Source: Azospirillum doebereinerae
Lineage (GTDB): Bacteria > Pseudomonadota > Alphaproteobacteria > Azospirillales > Azospirillaceae
Length of the DNA stretch: 64,000 nucleotides
Assembly: GCF_003989665.1 (NCBI RefSeq)
Contig: NZ_RZIJ01000014.1
Location: 62,001-126,000, forward strand
Direction of reading: 5' to 3'
Each line of letters opens with the position of its first letter. The stretch's first letter is position 1. The notes beneath the pieces were generated by a model, which ran no database searches, had not been told where the DNA came from, and was given only the letters and a program-made list of their open reading frames with translations. Positions 17,330 to 26,769 of the stretch are shown here, in pieces. The position numbers and the translations under genes are program-made.

Positions 17330-19972
17330 TCACGGCAACTGGATGGCCGATCGCCATTGCTGCAAGAAACGTTCGCGCTTCAAGGGGTCGAGGAAAACCA
17401 GCAAGGCCGGGCTGAGGGCGATGGGCTGCAACGGAGCCGCCATGCTGGCGGAGCGCAGCGTCGGTGGGTTGGCCTCCCTCTCGACCGAGGAGGGAATGGC
17501 CTGGAGAGCGAAACGAGCCGCGACCGCCTGCTGCCCCCGCGTGGAGAGCAGGTAATCGATGAACCGGCCGGCCATCTGCGGACGGGACGCCGATTTCGGG
17601 ATCACGGCCACCCGCGAGATGACCAGGGTGTAATCCTCGGGCATCACGATGCCGATGGGCGCCCCCGCCGCCGCACGCGCCCGCGCATAGGAACCCAGCA
17701 CGTTGTAGCCGATCAGAACCTCGCCCCGCTCCACCATGTCGAGGATGTCGGCGGTGCAGCAGGCCAGCCGCACCTGGACGCTGCCCATCATCGCCACGAG
17801 CTGCCAGAACTGGCTGAACAGATGGGCGTCGTGGGCGGCCAGCAGATGGCCGATCCCGCTGCTGGTCACGTCATAGGTGGCGATCCGCCGGTCGTAACGC
17901 GCCGGATCCTCGCGCAGGAGCCGGATCAGCGCGTCGCGCGTGCGCGGCACCTCGTCCTCCGACAGCCGGTTGCGGTCGTAGGCGATCACCGCCGGCTCGA
18001 ACGTGAAGCCGAAGGCCTCGTTCCGCCAGTTGGCCCAAGCCGGCACCAGCTCCTCGCCGGCCGGCGTGTGGGGCTGTGTGTGGCCGTCGTTGACCAGCTT
18101 CACCTGGAGGTCCGCCGCCGAACTGATCAGCAGGTCCGGCCGCCCGTCCCCGCCGCCGCTCATGGGTTGGGCATCGCCGTTCACGGCGTGGGTGTAGAGT
18201 TCGGCCGTCCCCATCTCCACATATTCGACCGTGACATCCGGATGGAGCCGCTGAAAATCCAGAACCAGCGGTTCCATGGCCTCTCGGTCGGTGGCCGCAT
18301 GAATGCGCAGCCGGTCGCCTTCGGTGCCGGGCGCGGAGTAGGTGATCGTCTGCGCCGCCGATGCCCAAGGCGACCAGAACAGCGGCCAGACCAGAACGAG
18401 CAGGGCGATGGCCAGCGGCAGGGTGCGTCCGCCGCCCAAGGAACCGCTCAGGGGGGAACCGCTCAGGGGGGAACCGCCCAGGGGCGAACCGCTCAAGGGG
18501 CCGGCCAAGGCATCCGAGGCTTCCTTGCCAAAGGAGGAGGGCGGAAAATCGATCCGCGCGATCAGCCCGCCGCCGGGCCGGTCGAGCAGGGCCAGGGCGG
18601 CGCCGTGCGCCTCCGTCACGGAATGGACGATGGCCAGCCCAAGCCCGCTGCCGGCCACGCCGGACGCCGAGCTGCCCCGGCCGAAGCGCGCCAGCACCCC
18701 CCGCTTTTCCGCATCCGGGACGCCGGGTCCATGGTCGGCGACGTCGAGCCGCAGCCCCCGGTCGCCGGGCCGCCGCGTCAGGGACACGTCGATGGCACCG
18801 GCGGCGCCGGCGTATTTGACCGCGTTGTCGATCAGGTTGGTCAGGGCCTCGCGCAGGCTGATGGCGTCGCCGGGAACCACCGCCGGCTCCAGCGCGTGGT
18901 CGATCTCCAGGCGGATCGGCGTCTCCCCGGCGACGGCCTCGGCCCGCTGGATCACCTGCTGCAGCAAGGCGCCGAGATCGACCGGCTCGGGCTTCAGCGC
19001 CTCGCTCCTGTGCATCACCATGGCGTGGTTGAGAAGCTGGCTGGTCAGCTGGCTGGCGTCCACGGCGTTGCGGTGGACGCGCTGGGCGATGCGGCGCAGC
19101 GCGGCGGGATCCTCCTCCTCCGCCGCCAGCTCGGCCTGGAGGCGCAGGCTGGCGAGCGGCGTGCGGATCTGGTGCGCCGCGTCGGCCAGGAAGGTCTGCA
19201 TGGTGTCCAGGTTGGCCTTCAGCCGCTCCATCAGCTGGTTGATGGCGTGGACCAGCTGCGACACCTCCTGGGGCGGCGGCATGGCGATGGGGGAGAGGTC
19301 GTGCGCGCGCCGTTCGCGGATGATGCGCTCCAGCGACCCGAGCGGGGCCAGTGCCTGCCGGACCCCGATCCAGATCAGCCCGGCCCCGGCCAGCATGGCG
19401 AAGGCGATCGGCAGGAAGGCGTTGGCGAGGATGTCGCGGGCCAGCGCGTGCCGCTCCTCGCGCGTCTGGGCGACGGCGATCGTCACCCAGCCGGCCGAAC
19501 CCGGTTGCGCCACGAAACGGCCGAGCGTGGCGACGCGGACGGGCTCGTTCCGGTAGATGGCGTTCCGGAAGCCGGGCACCGCTCCCTGCCCCGCCCCCTG
19601 ATCCTCCCCCTGATCCGCCTTGCCCCCCGCCTTGCCCGTCACCGGAAGGTCGTCGTAGCCGGTGATCGGCGTCCCGTCCGGCGCGGTGATGCGGTAGAAC
19701 AGCCGGTCCCGCCCGCCCTGGGCGAGGATGCTGAGGGACGAATAGGGCAGATCGACGAGAACCCGGCCATCCTGGACGCGCACCGTGTCGGCGATGGCCA
19801 GGGCGGAGGCCAGCAGCAGGCGGTCGAAGGCGGCGTCGGCGGCGCGCTGCGCGTAGGCGTCGACGAACAGGAACAGGCCGCCGGTCAGCGCCGCCAGCAC
19901 GCCGAACAGCCGGACGAACAGACGCCGGCGCAGCGAATAGCCTTCAATCGGCCGAGCGGATGTCGGCCACAT
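17330..19972 (-). CDS. Sensor histidine kinase fused to a periplasmic solute-binding protein
   Basis: 880 aa in one open frame. Residues 1-480 form a TctE/QseC-like kinase: TM 18-40, periplasmic sensor, TM 182-204, HAMP-like region, phosphoacceptor His267 (DAAHQIRTPL), N-box 379-386 (NLIDNAVK) and G-boxes to about 450 (GSGLGLAIV). Residues about 490-515 are a tandem Ser-Gly-Ser-Pro-Leu linker. Residues 516-540 look like a signal peptide or TM (LPLAIALLVLVWPLF to SPWASAAQ). The remaining 340 residues are a type-2 periplasmic binding protein (RLRIHAATDREAMEPLVLDFQRLHPDVTVEY). TctDE-type systems often have such a binding protein as a separate neighbour gene; here it is fused. ATG 19972 lies inside the response-regulator gene (29-bp overlap). 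The binding protein may anchor in the membrane and report ligand to its own kinase. Confidence 0.9.
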   Translation of the reverse strand: MWPTSARPIEGYSLRRRLFVRLFGVLAALTGGLFLFVDAYAQRAADAAFDRLLLASALAIADTVRVQDGRVLVDLPYSSLSILAQGGRDRLFYRITAPDGTPITGYDDLPVTGKAGGKADQGEDQGAGQGAVPGFRNAIYRNEPVRVATLGRFVAQPGSAGWVTIAVAQTREERHALARDILANAFLPIAFAMLAGAGLIWIGVRQALAPLGSLERIIRERRAHDLSPIAMPPPQEVSQLVHAINQLMERLKANLDTMQTFLADAAHQIRTPLASLRLQAELAAEEEDPAALRRIAQRVHRNAVDASQLTSQLLNHAMVMHRSEALKPEPVDLGALLQQVIQRAEAVAGETPIRLEIDHALEPAVVPGDAISLREALTNLIDNAVKYAGAAGAIDVSLTRRPGDRGLRLDVADHGPGVPDAEKRGVLARFGRGSSASGVAGSGLGLAIVHSVTEAHGAALALLDRPGGGLIARIDFPPSSFGKEASDALAGPLSGSPLGGSPLSGSPLSGSLGGGRTLPLAIALLVLVWPLFWSPWASAAQTITYSAPGTEGDRLRIHAATDREAMEPLVLDFQRLHPDVTVEYVEMGTAELYTHAVNGDAQPMSGGGDGRPDLLISSAADLQVKLVNDGHTQPHTPAGEELVPAWANWRNEAFGFTFEPAVIAYDRNRLSEDEVPRTRDALIRLLREDPARYDRRIATYDVTSSGIGHLLAAHDAHLFSQFWQLVAMMGSVQVRLACCTADILDMVERGEVLIGYNVLGSYARARAAAGAPIGIVMPEDYTLVISRVAVIPKSASRPQMAGRFIDYLLSTRGQQAVAARFALQAIPSSVEREANPPTLRSASMAAPLQPIALSPALLVFLDPLKRERFLQQWRSAIQLP
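18441..18500 (-). repeat. Four tandem 15-bp repeats in the fusion linker
   Basis: Four head-to-tail copies of a 15-bp unit (GAACCGCTCAGGGGG on the plus strand, one to three changes in copies 3 and 4). On the minus strand they encode the pentapeptide Ser-Gly-Ser-Pro-Leu and variants between the kinase and the binding-protein domain. As the unit is a multiple of three, copy-number change would alter linker length without breaking the frame. Confidence 0.85.
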
Positions 19973-20618
19973 AACCCAACCCACGGACGGTGCGCAGCTC
20001 CAGGGACGATCCCTGCATCTTGCGCCGGAGACGCGACACATACAACTCGATCGCGTTCAGCGCGGTCGGCTGGTCCAGGCTGAACAGGCGGTCCATCAGC
20101 TCCTCCTTCGCCATGACGGCGCCGAGGTTGGCGAGGAACAGTTCGAGCAGCCGGAACTCGCGGCCGCCGAGATCGACCGGACGGCCGTCCACCAGCACCT
20201 TCTTCGCCGCCGCGTCGAAGACGAGATTCCCGAACTCCACGCGCGACGACACCATGCCGTGCGACCGGCGCAGCAGCGCCCGGCAGCGCGCCTCCAGCTC
20301 GCGCAGGTCGAAGGGCTTGACGATGAAGTCGTCGGCCCCGAGGTCCAGCAGGTCGATCTTCACGTCCACCTGCGAGCGGGCGGTCATCATCAGCACCGGG
20401 GTGGCGTTGCGGCGCCGGCGCAGGCGGGTCAGCACCGCCTGCCCGTCCAGGCCCGGCAGCATGATGTCGAGCAGGACGAGCTGGTATTGCGCCTGCACCA
20501 GCAACTCCTCCGCCTCGTCGCCGCTCGCCACCCAGTCCACGGCGTAACCCAGCTTGCGCAACCGGTGGACGATGGCGTCGGCCAGATCCTCTGTGTCCTC
20601 GACCACGAGAATGCGCAT
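19944..20618 (-). CDS. OmpR/TctD-family response regulator
   Basis: 224 aa. The receiver domain spans 1-115, with the acidic pocket in VVEDTED, phosphoacceptor Asp near 51 (LVLLDIMLPGLDG), Thr in MMTARS, and Lys in IVKPFD. A winged-helix DNA-binding domain covers about 125-222 (REFRLLELFLANLGAVMAKEELMD, IELYVSRLRRK, VRGLGYV). It is the partner of the overlapping downstream kinase fusion. Its sequence is of the TctD type that controls tricarboxylate uptake genes, and tctABC genes lie upstream on the same strand. PhoB-like direct repeats in front of both tctC genes are possible targets. Confidence 0.92.
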   Translation of the reverse strand: MRILVVEDTEDLADAIVHRLRKLGYAVDWVASGDEAEELLVQAQYQLVLLDIMLPGLDGQAVLTRLRRRRNATPVLMMTARSQVDVKIDLLDLGADDFIVKPFDLRELEARCRALLRRSHGMVSSRVEFGNLVFDAAAKKVLVDGRPVDLGGREFRLLELFLANLGAVMAKEELMDRLFSLDQPTALNAIELYVSRLRRKMQGSSLELRTVRGLGYVADIRSAD

Positions 20619-20650
20619 GGGTCATCCCTCCGTGCCGTGGCGCCCGCGCG

Positions 20651-21544
20651 TCAATGGGCCATCAGGATCGGCAGGCCGGACGGCTCGCGCAGCATGTCGA
20701 GCGTGACGCCGCCCCACACCCGCTCGCGGACGCGGCTGTGGCCGTAGGCGCCCATCACCAGCAGGTCGCAGCCGAGGTCCCGGGCGTCGTCCAGCAGCGC
20801 CCGGCTGACCGCCTGGCCGGAGACCGCCATGCGGTGCTGGACGGCGGCGACGCCGTGCAGGGCCAGATAGCGGCCGAGCCGCTCCGGATCGGCCACCCGG
20901 CCCGGATCGGCCGAGCCGGTGGAGAGGATGACCACCTTGTCCGCCCGGTGCAGGAAGGGCAGAGCCATGGCGACCGCGCGCGCCGCCGCCGAGCCGCCGT
21001 CCCACGCGACCGCGACGGCGGTGCCGACCGAGGCCGGCTCCGGCAGGGGGGCGAGCAGCAGCGGCCGGCCGGAGCCGAACAGCGCCGCCTCGATCACCGG
21101 CCCCATGGCGTTGGTGCCGTCGGACGCCTGGGCGATGACGACGAGGTCGGCCAGCCGGGCCTCGTCGGCGACGGTTTCCGCCAGCGGGCCGGTCGCCTGC
21201 CGCCAGGACGCCGACAGCCCGCCTCCTCCCGGTTTGCCGGCGGGATCCGGCTTCGCATCGGGCGCCGCGTCGCTTTGGAGGCCGCCGTGGCGCGCGCGGA
21301 ACTCGTCGAACAGCCGGTGCGCCCCGTCGACCACCGCGCTCTGCTCGGCCTGCCCGATGCGGATGAGCTGTTCGGCCAGCGCCTTGGGAATGGCCGCGCT
21401 TTCGACCGAGCTGCGGATCTCGACCTGCGGCATGACGCTGAGCCCCTCGACATGGGCGGCGAACCGTTCGGCGACCAGGAAGGCGGCGGCCACCGCGCGG
21501 CGGTCCAGCGGGCGCCCGGTGAGGGGCACGAGGATTTTCTTCAT
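20651..21544 (-). CDS. Universal stress protein, tandem UspA domains
   Basis: 297 aa with two UspA-like halves: MKKILVPLTGRPLDRRAV at the start, and a second from about 155 (VGTAVAVAWDGGSAAARAVAMALPFL). The C-terminal half keeps the ATP-binding signature GAYGHSRVRERVWGGVT; the first half does not, so probably one nucleotide is bound per chain. It lies 3 bp after the terC-like gene and 32 bp before the response regulator, all on the same strand, so co-transcription is likely. A role in stress tolerance is family knowledge; the client is unknown. Confidence 0.9.
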   Translation of the reverse strand: MKKILVPLTGRPLDRRAVAAAFLVAERFAAHVEGLSVMPQVEIRSSVESAAIPKALAEQLIRIGQAEQSAVVDGAHRLFDEFRARHGGLQSDAAPDAKPDPAGKPGGGGLSASWRQATGPLAETVADEARLADLVVIAQASDGTNAMGPVIEAALFGSGRPLLLAPLPEPASVGTAVAVAWDGGSAAARAVAMALPFLHRADKVVILSTGSADPGRVADPERLGRYLALHGVAAVQHRMAVSGQAVSRALLDDARDLGCDLLVMGAYGHSRVRERVWGGVTLDMLREPSGLPILMAH

Positions 21545-21547
21545 CGG

Positions 21548-22237
21548 TCAGGCTCCCTGAAACAGCCACGCGGTGTGCTGGAGGACTTCCCGGCTGCCGC
21601 GCCAGATCATGTCGAGGGCGACGTAGGTGATGATCGCCAGGCCGACCCAGCCGATCCAGCGGTGCTTGTGCAGCAGGTGGGCGATCATGTTGGCGGCTGC
21701 CCCCATCAGCACGACCGACAGGACCAGCCCGATCACCAGGATGGTCGGGTGGTCCTTGGCGGCGCCGGCCACCGCCAGCACGTTGTCGAGCGACATCGAC
21801 ACGTCCGCCACCACGATCTGCCAGATCGCGGCGCCCACCGTGGTGGCCCCGGCGGCGACCGCGGCACCGGTGCCGACGGCGCCCGCGCCGCCGGCCGCCG
21901 GAACGTCGGGCGCTTCGAGCGCCTCGTCGGGCGCCACCTCGTCCCGGCCGTGGGTGCTCAGCTCGCGGTACATCTTCCAGCACACCCACAGCAGCAGCAC
22001 GCCGCCGGCCAGCGTCAGGCCGATGATCGCCAGAAGCTGGGTGGTGATGAGGGCGAAGAAGATGCGCAGCACGATCGCCGCGGCGATGCCCCAGAAGATC
22101 ACCTTTCTGCGCTGGGCCAGCGGCACCGCGGCGGCGGCCATGCCGACCACGATGGCGTTGTCGCCGGCCAGCACCAGATCGATGGCGACGACCTTCCCCA
22201 GGGCGACCAGCTGCGGCCAGAGATCGAGGCTTTCCAT
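21548..22237 (-). CDS. TerC/YjbE family membrane protein
   Basis: 229 aa with about seven membrane segments. The two TerC half-motifs are clear: IDLVLAGDNAIVVGMAA near 20 and ADVSMSLDNVLAVAGAA near 140, whose aspartates are proposed to bind metal in the membrane. An Ala/Gly-rich cytoplasmic loop (about 100-130) separates the halves. TerC-like proteins are linked to manganese export or metal loading and tellurite resistance. Position between tctA and uspA on the same strand suggests membership of the same transcript; a functional link is not evident. Confidence 0.9.
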   Translation of the reverse strand: MESLDLWPQLVALGKVVAIDLVLAGDNAIVVGMAAAAVPLAQRRKVIFWGIAAAIVLRIFFALITTQLLAIIGLTLAGGVLLLWVCWKMYRELSTHGRDEVAPDEALEAPDVPAAGGAGAVGTGAAVAAGATTVGAAIWQIVVADVSMSLDNVLAVAGAAKDHPTILVIGLVLSVVLMGAAANMIAHLLHKHRWIGWVGLAIITYVALDMIWRGSREVLQHTAWLFQGA

Positions 22238-22277
22238 ACGTCCGTCCTTTGCGCGTCAGTCTTCTGCGATGATCGAA

Positions 22278-23831
22278 TCAGAGCGCCGGGGTGGTGCCGG
22301 AACGACCGGCGGCCTTGTTCGCGGCAGCCTTCTCCGCCGCCTTCTCCGCCATGCGCTGGCGGTGGCGCAGCACCATCGGCCCGGCGACCAGAAGCACGGC
22401 GACGGCGAGCAGCGCCGCCGAGATCGGGTGGGTGACGAAGACGCTGGCGTCGCCCTGGCTGATCGCCAGCGCCCGGCGGAACTGCTGCTCGGCCAGCGGA
22501 CCGAGGATCAACCCGACCACGCAGGGCGCCACCGGGACGTTGAGCACCCGCATGCCGAAGCCGACCAGCCCGATGACCCACAGGATCACCAGATCGACGA
22601 CGTTGTTGTTCAGCGTGTAGGCGCCCAGCGTCGAGAAGACCAGGATGCCGGCGTAGAGCCACGGGCGCGGGATGAGCAGCAGCTTCACCCACAGCCCGAC
22701 CAGCGGCAGGTTGAGCAGCAGGAGCAGCACGTTGCCGATGTAGAGGCTGGCGATCATGCCCCAGACCAGCTCGGGGTTGCTGTCGAACAGCGTCGGGCCG
22801 GGTTGCAGGCCGTATTGCTGGAAGGCCGCCAGCATGATGGCCGCCGTGGCGGAGGTCGGCAGGCCGAGCGACAGCAGCGGCGCCAGCACCCCGGCGGCGG
22901 ACGCGTTGTTGGCGGCCTCCGGCCCGGCCACGGCCTCGATGGCGCCGTGGCCGAACTCCTCCGGCCTCTTCGCCAGACGCTTCTCGACGAGGTAGGACAG
23001 GAAGGTCGGGATCTCGCTGCCGCCCGCCGGCAGCGCGCCGATGGGGAAGCCCAGAAGCGTGCCGCGCAGCCACGGCTTCCACGAGCGCGACCAGTCCTCC
23101 CGGCTCATCCATTTGGAGCCCTTGAGCGCGTAGATCTCCTCGGTCTCGAAGCGGAAGCGCGAGGCGACGTAGAGCGTCTCGCCGACGGCGAACAGCCCGA
23201 CCGCGACGACCACGGTGTCGATGCCGTCCAGCAGTTCCGGCACGCCGAAGGCCAGCCGCGCCTGCCCGGTCTGCATGTCGATGCCGACCAGGCCCAGCGC
23301 CAGCCCGAGGAACAGGCTGCCCAGGCCGCGCGCCAGCGAATCGCCCAGCACGGCGGTGACCGTGGTCAGCGCCAGCACCATCAGCGCGAAATACTCGGCC
23401 GGGCCGAACAGCAGCGCCATCTTGACCATCAGCGGGGCGACGAAGGTCAGCGCCACGGTGGCGATGGTGCCGGCGACGAAGGAGCCGATGGCGGCGGTCG
23501 CCAGCGCCTGGGCGCCGCGCCCCTGGCGGGCCATGGCGTGGCCGTCGATGGCGGTGACGATGCTGCCGGATTCGCCCGGCGCGTTCAGCAGGATCGAGGT
23601 GGTCGAGCCGCCGTACATGGCGCCGTAATAGATGCCGGCGAACATGATGAAGGCCGAGGTCGGCTCCAGATGGTAGGTCACCGGCAGCAGCAGGGCCACG
23701 GTCAGCGCCGGGCCGATGCCGGGAAGGACGCCGACGGCGGTGCCCACCGTCACGCCGATCGCCGACCATAGGAGATTGTACGGCGTGAGCGCCACGAGGA
23801 AGCCGTGGCCGAGCGCGGCGAGGGTGTCCAT
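22278..23831 (-). CDS. tctA: Tripartite tricarboxylate transporter large permease TctA
   Basis: 517 aa with about 12 membrane segments, the usual TctA size. It forms the ion-coupled channel of a TctCBA carboxylate importer. Family motifs include [21 protein letters not shown] near 34-55, [22 protein letters not shown] near 70, [16 protein letters not shown] and [23 protein letters not shown]. The C-terminal 20 residues are Ala/Lys-rich and probably cytoplasmic. Downstream of tctB by 102 bp. Confidence 0.95.
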   Translation of the reverse strand: MDTLAALGHGFLVALTPYNLLWSAIGVTVGTAVGVLPGIGPALTVALLLPVTYHLEPTSAFIMFAGIYYGAMYGGSTTSILLNAPGESGSIVTAIDGHAMARQGRGAQALATAAIGSFVAGTIATVALTFVAPLMVKMALLFGPAEYFALMVLALTTVTAVLGDSLARGLGSLFLGLALGLVGIDMQTGQARLAFGVPELLDGIDTVVVAVGLFAVGETLYVASRFRFETEEIYALKGSKWMSREDWSRSWKPWLRGTLLGFPIGALPAGGSEIPTFLSYLVEKRLAKRPEEFGHGAIEAVAGPEAANNASAAGVLAPLLSLGLPTSATAAIMLAAFQQYGLQPGPTLFDSNPELVWGMIASLYIGNVLLLLLNLPLVGLWVKLLLIPRPWLYAGILVFSTLGAYTLNNNVVDLVILWVIGLVGFGMRVLNVPVAPCVVGLILGPLAEQQFRRALAISQGDASVFVTHPISAALLAVAVLLVAGPMVLRHRQRMAEKAAEKAAANKAAGRSGTTPAL

Positions 23832-23933
23832 GGGTGTGATGGCCTTTCGTGCAGACCCGCCGCGTGGTCACGCGAGGGGCGTTTCCGTCCCGTTTCTTTT
23901 CCGCCCGGATGCGTCCTCCGGGGAGGGGGAAGC

Positions 23934-24416
23934 CTATTCGTCCGGCGCGAACCACTCGACGACGCTGCCGGACGGCAGGTTGAGGTCGAGGCCGTAGTTG
24001 AAGACCAGGAAGGTCCCTCCGGCGAGCGCCAGCCCCAGCAACGCGTTGAGCGCAAGCCGCCGGCTGCCGAAGGCGCGCGCCACCGCGACGAACAGCAGGG
24101 TGGCGGACGGGATCCAGCCGAGGAACTCGATCAGCAGGAACTGGGCGACCAGCCCGCCGGCGACGAAGGCCACCGCCGCGCCGTCCATCTCGAACCCGCC
24201 CTGGTGCGCGACGGGACCGGCGACGGCCTCGCGCAGCAGCGACAGCGCGACCAGCACCAGCCCGCCGGCGACCAGGTAGGGGAAGAGGGCCGGGCCGACG
24301 ACGCTGCGGCCGGTGGACGGCGTCAGCATCGTCTCGACGGCGATCAGGATTCCCAGGGCGAGCAGGCCGCCGCCGAGCAAAGCCTCCCCGACCCGCAGGG
24401 TGCGGCCAGTGGTCAT
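23934..24416 (-). CDS. tctB: Tripartite tricarboxylate transporter small subunit TctB
   Basis: 160 aa with four predicted membrane segments, the standard TctB layout. Its start (TLRVGEALLGGGLLALGILIAVET) and the GPALFPYLVAGGLVLVALSLL segment are characteristic. It partners TctA in the membrane. It sits between tctC and tctA on the same strand, spaced 79 and 102 bp from them, so the cluster has the canonical C-B-A order. Confidence 0.92.
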   Translation of the reverse strand: MTTGRTLRVGEALLGGGLLALGILIAVETMLTPSTGRSVVGPALFPYLVAGGLVLVALSLLREAVAGPVAHQGGFEMDGAAVAFVAGGLVAQFLLIEFLGWIPSATLLFVAVARAFGSRRLALNALLGLALAGGTFLVFNYGLDLNLPSGSVVEWFAPDE

Positions 24417-24495
24417 CGGTGTCCTCCCGTGTTCTCTTCGCTTTTGCCGTGGCCGGCGGGCGCCGCGCCGTACTAAGGGCGCCCGCGCGGCGCCG

Positions 24496-25482
24496 TCACT
24501 GCACCAGCCCGATCTCCTTGAGCGTTCCCTCGATGCGGGAACGCTCCTCCTTCAGGAAGGCGCCGAACTGGTCGGCCGGCTGGTACTGGTCGATCCAGCC
24601 CCGCTGCTTCAGGATCTCCTTCCATTCGTCGCTGGCGACGACCTTGGCCACCGCCTCCTCCAGCTCCTTGCGCTCCGCCGGCTTGGCGCTGGCCTGGGCG
24701 AAGACGCCGCGCCAGTTGACGAATTCCAGATCGACGCCCTGCTCCTTCAGCGTCGGCGTGTCGGTGCCGGGCAGGCGCTGCGGCGACGACACCGCGATGG
24801 CGCGCAGCTTGCCGGCCTGGAACTGCGGGGCGAATTCGTTGTAGCCGCCCATGCCCAGCGTGACGTGGCCGCCCAGCGCCGACGCCAGCAGCTCGCCCCC
24901 GCCGGCGGTGGCGACGTAATTCACCTTGGCGGGATCGACGCCGACGGCCTTGGCGATCAGCCCGGCCAGGATCTGGTCGCTGCCGCCGGCCGAACCGCCG
25001 CCCCAGGACACCGAGCCGGGGTCGGCCTTGAATTTCTGGAGGAGGTCGCCGAAGGAGCGGATCGGCGAGTCCGTCGGCACGACGATGGCGGTGTACTCGC
25101 CGGTCAGCCGCGCCAGCGGCGCCACCTGGTCGAGCGTGACCGCCGATTTGTTGGTGACGATGGCGCCCAGCATGATCTGCCCGCCGACGAGGACCACGGG
25201 CGTGCGCTTCTTGGCGGTGACGAACTGCGCCAGCCCGATGGTGCCGCCGGCGCCGGGGATGTTGGCGACCTGGATGCCCGAGGCCAGCTTCTGGTTCTGG
25301 AGCACCTGCTGGAGCGTGCGCGCGTGCTGGTCCCAGCCGCCGCCGGGGCTGGCGGGGGCGATGATCTCCAGCCCCTTGACCTCGGCGAGCGCCGGGCCTG
25401 CGACGACCGCCCCGGCCGCGAGAAGGACGGCGAGCGAGGCTTTGAGAAGGTTGGAACGGAAACCCGACGGCTGGACGCGCAT
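24496..25482 (-). CDS. tctC: TctC-type periplasmic binding protein (copy 1)
   Basis: 328 aa. A signal peptide ends after GPALA near residue 33. The mature protein begins [28 protein letters not shown], the TctC/Bug family hallmark whose PGGGWD loop contacts the ligand carboxylate. ATG 25482 follows AAGGAGG, which fixes the start. Copy 2 lies directly upstream, is about the same length and is very similar throughout. The pair is a tandem duplication serving one TctBA membrane unit. A CTGTCA direct repeat is located 97 bp upstream. Confidence 0.95.
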   Translation of the reverse strand: MRVQPSGFRSNLLKASLAVLLAAGAVVAGPALAEVKGLEIIAPASPGGGWDQHARTLQQVLQNQKLASGIQVANIPGAGGTIGLAQFVTAKKRTPVVLVGGQIMLGAIVTNKSAVTLDQVAPLARLTGEYTAIVVPTDSPIRSFGDLLQKFKADPGSVSWGGGSAGGSDQILAGLIAKAVGVDPAKVNYVATAGGGELLASALGGHVTLGMGGYNEFAPQFQAGKLRAIAVSSPQRLPGTDTPTLKEQGVDLEFVNWRGVFAQASAKPAERKELEEAVAKVVASDEWKEILKQRGWIDQYQPADQFGAFLKEERSRIEGTLKEIGLVQ

Positions 25483-25579
25483 GCGATTCCTCCTTGGTCT
25501 TGTTATGGTTCGGCGCGATCCGTGCTGGTGGGTTCGAAAGGCGCCGGGCACTCCGCCGAAAGGGCGGGCAAAGGCTTTC

Positions 25580-25596
25580 CTGTCAGAATGCTGTCA
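25580..25596. promoter_or_regulatory. Direct repeat CTGTCA-N5-CTGTCA upstream of tctC copy 1
   Basis: Two CTGTCA half-sites with an 11-bp period, 97 bp before the tctC start. The geometry and half-site match the PhoB box (CTGTCAT, 4 nt, CTGTCA), but on the strand opposite to the gene. The same motif stands in front of the other tctC gene. It could be read by PhoB or by the TctD-like regulator of this cluster. Confidence 0.6.
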
Positions 25597-25692
25597 AGAA
25601 GCATCGGCTCAACGGCGGCGGCCGGCAAACAGTCCTCACGGGGTACCCCGTCCGGCACGGCCGCCGTGACTTCAGGCCGTCGCTTCAAGCCG

Positions 25693-26679
25693 TCACTTCA
25701 CGAGGCCGAGTTCCGTGATGAGGCCCTCGATCCGCGCGCGCTCGTCCTTCAGGAGGGCGGTGAACTGGTCGGACGGCAGGTAGAGGTCGATCCAGCCGCG
25801 CTCCTTGGCGATCTGCTTCCACTCGTCCGTCCGGACCATCGCGCCGACCGCCTCGTCGAGGGCCTGCTTGTCCGCCGCCTTCAGACTGCCGGGCGCCATC
25901 ACCGCGCGCCAGTTGACGAGTTCCACGTCGAGGCCCTGCTCCTTGAAGGTGGGGATGTCCACCCCGGGAACCCGTTGCGGCGCCGAGATGCCCAGCGCCC
26001 GCAGCTTGCCGGCCTGAAGTTGCGACGCCAGCTCGTTGTAGCCGCCGGTGGCCACCGTGATGTGGCCGCCCAGGACGGACGCCATCATCTCGCCGCCGGC
26101 GCCCGCGGCGATGTAGTTCATCTTGGCGACGTCGCCGCCGATGGCCTTGACGATCAGCCCGTAGAGGATGTGGTCCGGGCTGCCGACCGCGAAGCCGCCC
26201 CAGGAGACCGAACCGGGATCGGCCTTGAACTTCGCGATGAGATCGTCGAGCGTCCTGATCGGCGAATCGGCGGCCACGACGATGGGCTGGTACTCGCCGG
26301 TCAGGCGGGCCAGCGGCGTCACCTGGTCGAGCGTCACCGGCGATTTGTTGATGAGGATCGCCCCCACCATGCCCAAGCCGCTGATCATGAGGCTGGGGTT
26401 GCGCTTCCTGCTCGTCACGAACTGGCTGAGCCCGATGGTGCCGCCCGCGCCTGGAATGTTCATCACTTGGACGTTGGACGCCAGCTTATGGTTCTGCAGG
26501 ACCTGCTGCATGGCGCGGGCGTGCTGGTCGTACCCGCCGCCCGCGTTGGCCGGGGCGATGATCTCGATCCCCTTGATTTCGGCCGTCTTGTTTTGGGCCG
26601 GTGCCGGCGTGGCGAAGAGCGCTCCGGCGGTGAGCGCAGCCGCCGCGAGGATGCCCGTCAGGGATTTACGAACCGCCAT
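25693..26679 (-). CDS. TctC-type periplasmic binding protein (copy 2)
   Basis: 328 aa. The signal peptide runs to about residue 30 (FATPAPA then QNKTAEIKG). The mature start GIEIIAPANAGGGYDQHARAMQQVLQNHK parallels copy 1, but the binding loop reads AGGGYD instead of PGGGWD. Other differences, such as LMISGLGMVGAI versus [13 protein letters not shown], lie around the ligand pocket, so ligand preference may differ. ATG 26679 follows GAGGAAAC. It is the first gene of the co-oriented run and has its own CTGTCA direct repeat 90 bp upstream. Confidence 0.94.
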   Translation of the reverse strand: MAVRKSLTGILAAAALTAGALFATPAPAQNKTAEIKGIEIIAPANAGGGYDQHARAMQQVLQNHKLASNVQVMNIPGAGGTIGLSQFVTSRKRNPSLMISGLGMVGAILINKSPVTLDQVTPLARLTGEYQPIVVAADSPIRTLDDLIAKFKADPGSVSWGGFAVGSPDHILYGLIVKAIGGDVAKMNYIAAGAGGEMMASVLGGHITVATGGYNELASQLQAGKLRALGISAPQRVPGVDIPTFKEQGLDVELVNWRAVMAPGSLKAADKQALDEAVGAMVRTDEWKQIAKERGWIDLYLPSDQFTALLKDERARIEGLITELGLVK

Positions 26680-26769
26680 GATGTTTCCTCCGCCTCTTTT
26701 CCACACGCGTTCGCCGGCCTGCATGTCCGGGAGCGTTGCTTTGCTTGCTTGATTGTTTATCAGGCGAAC

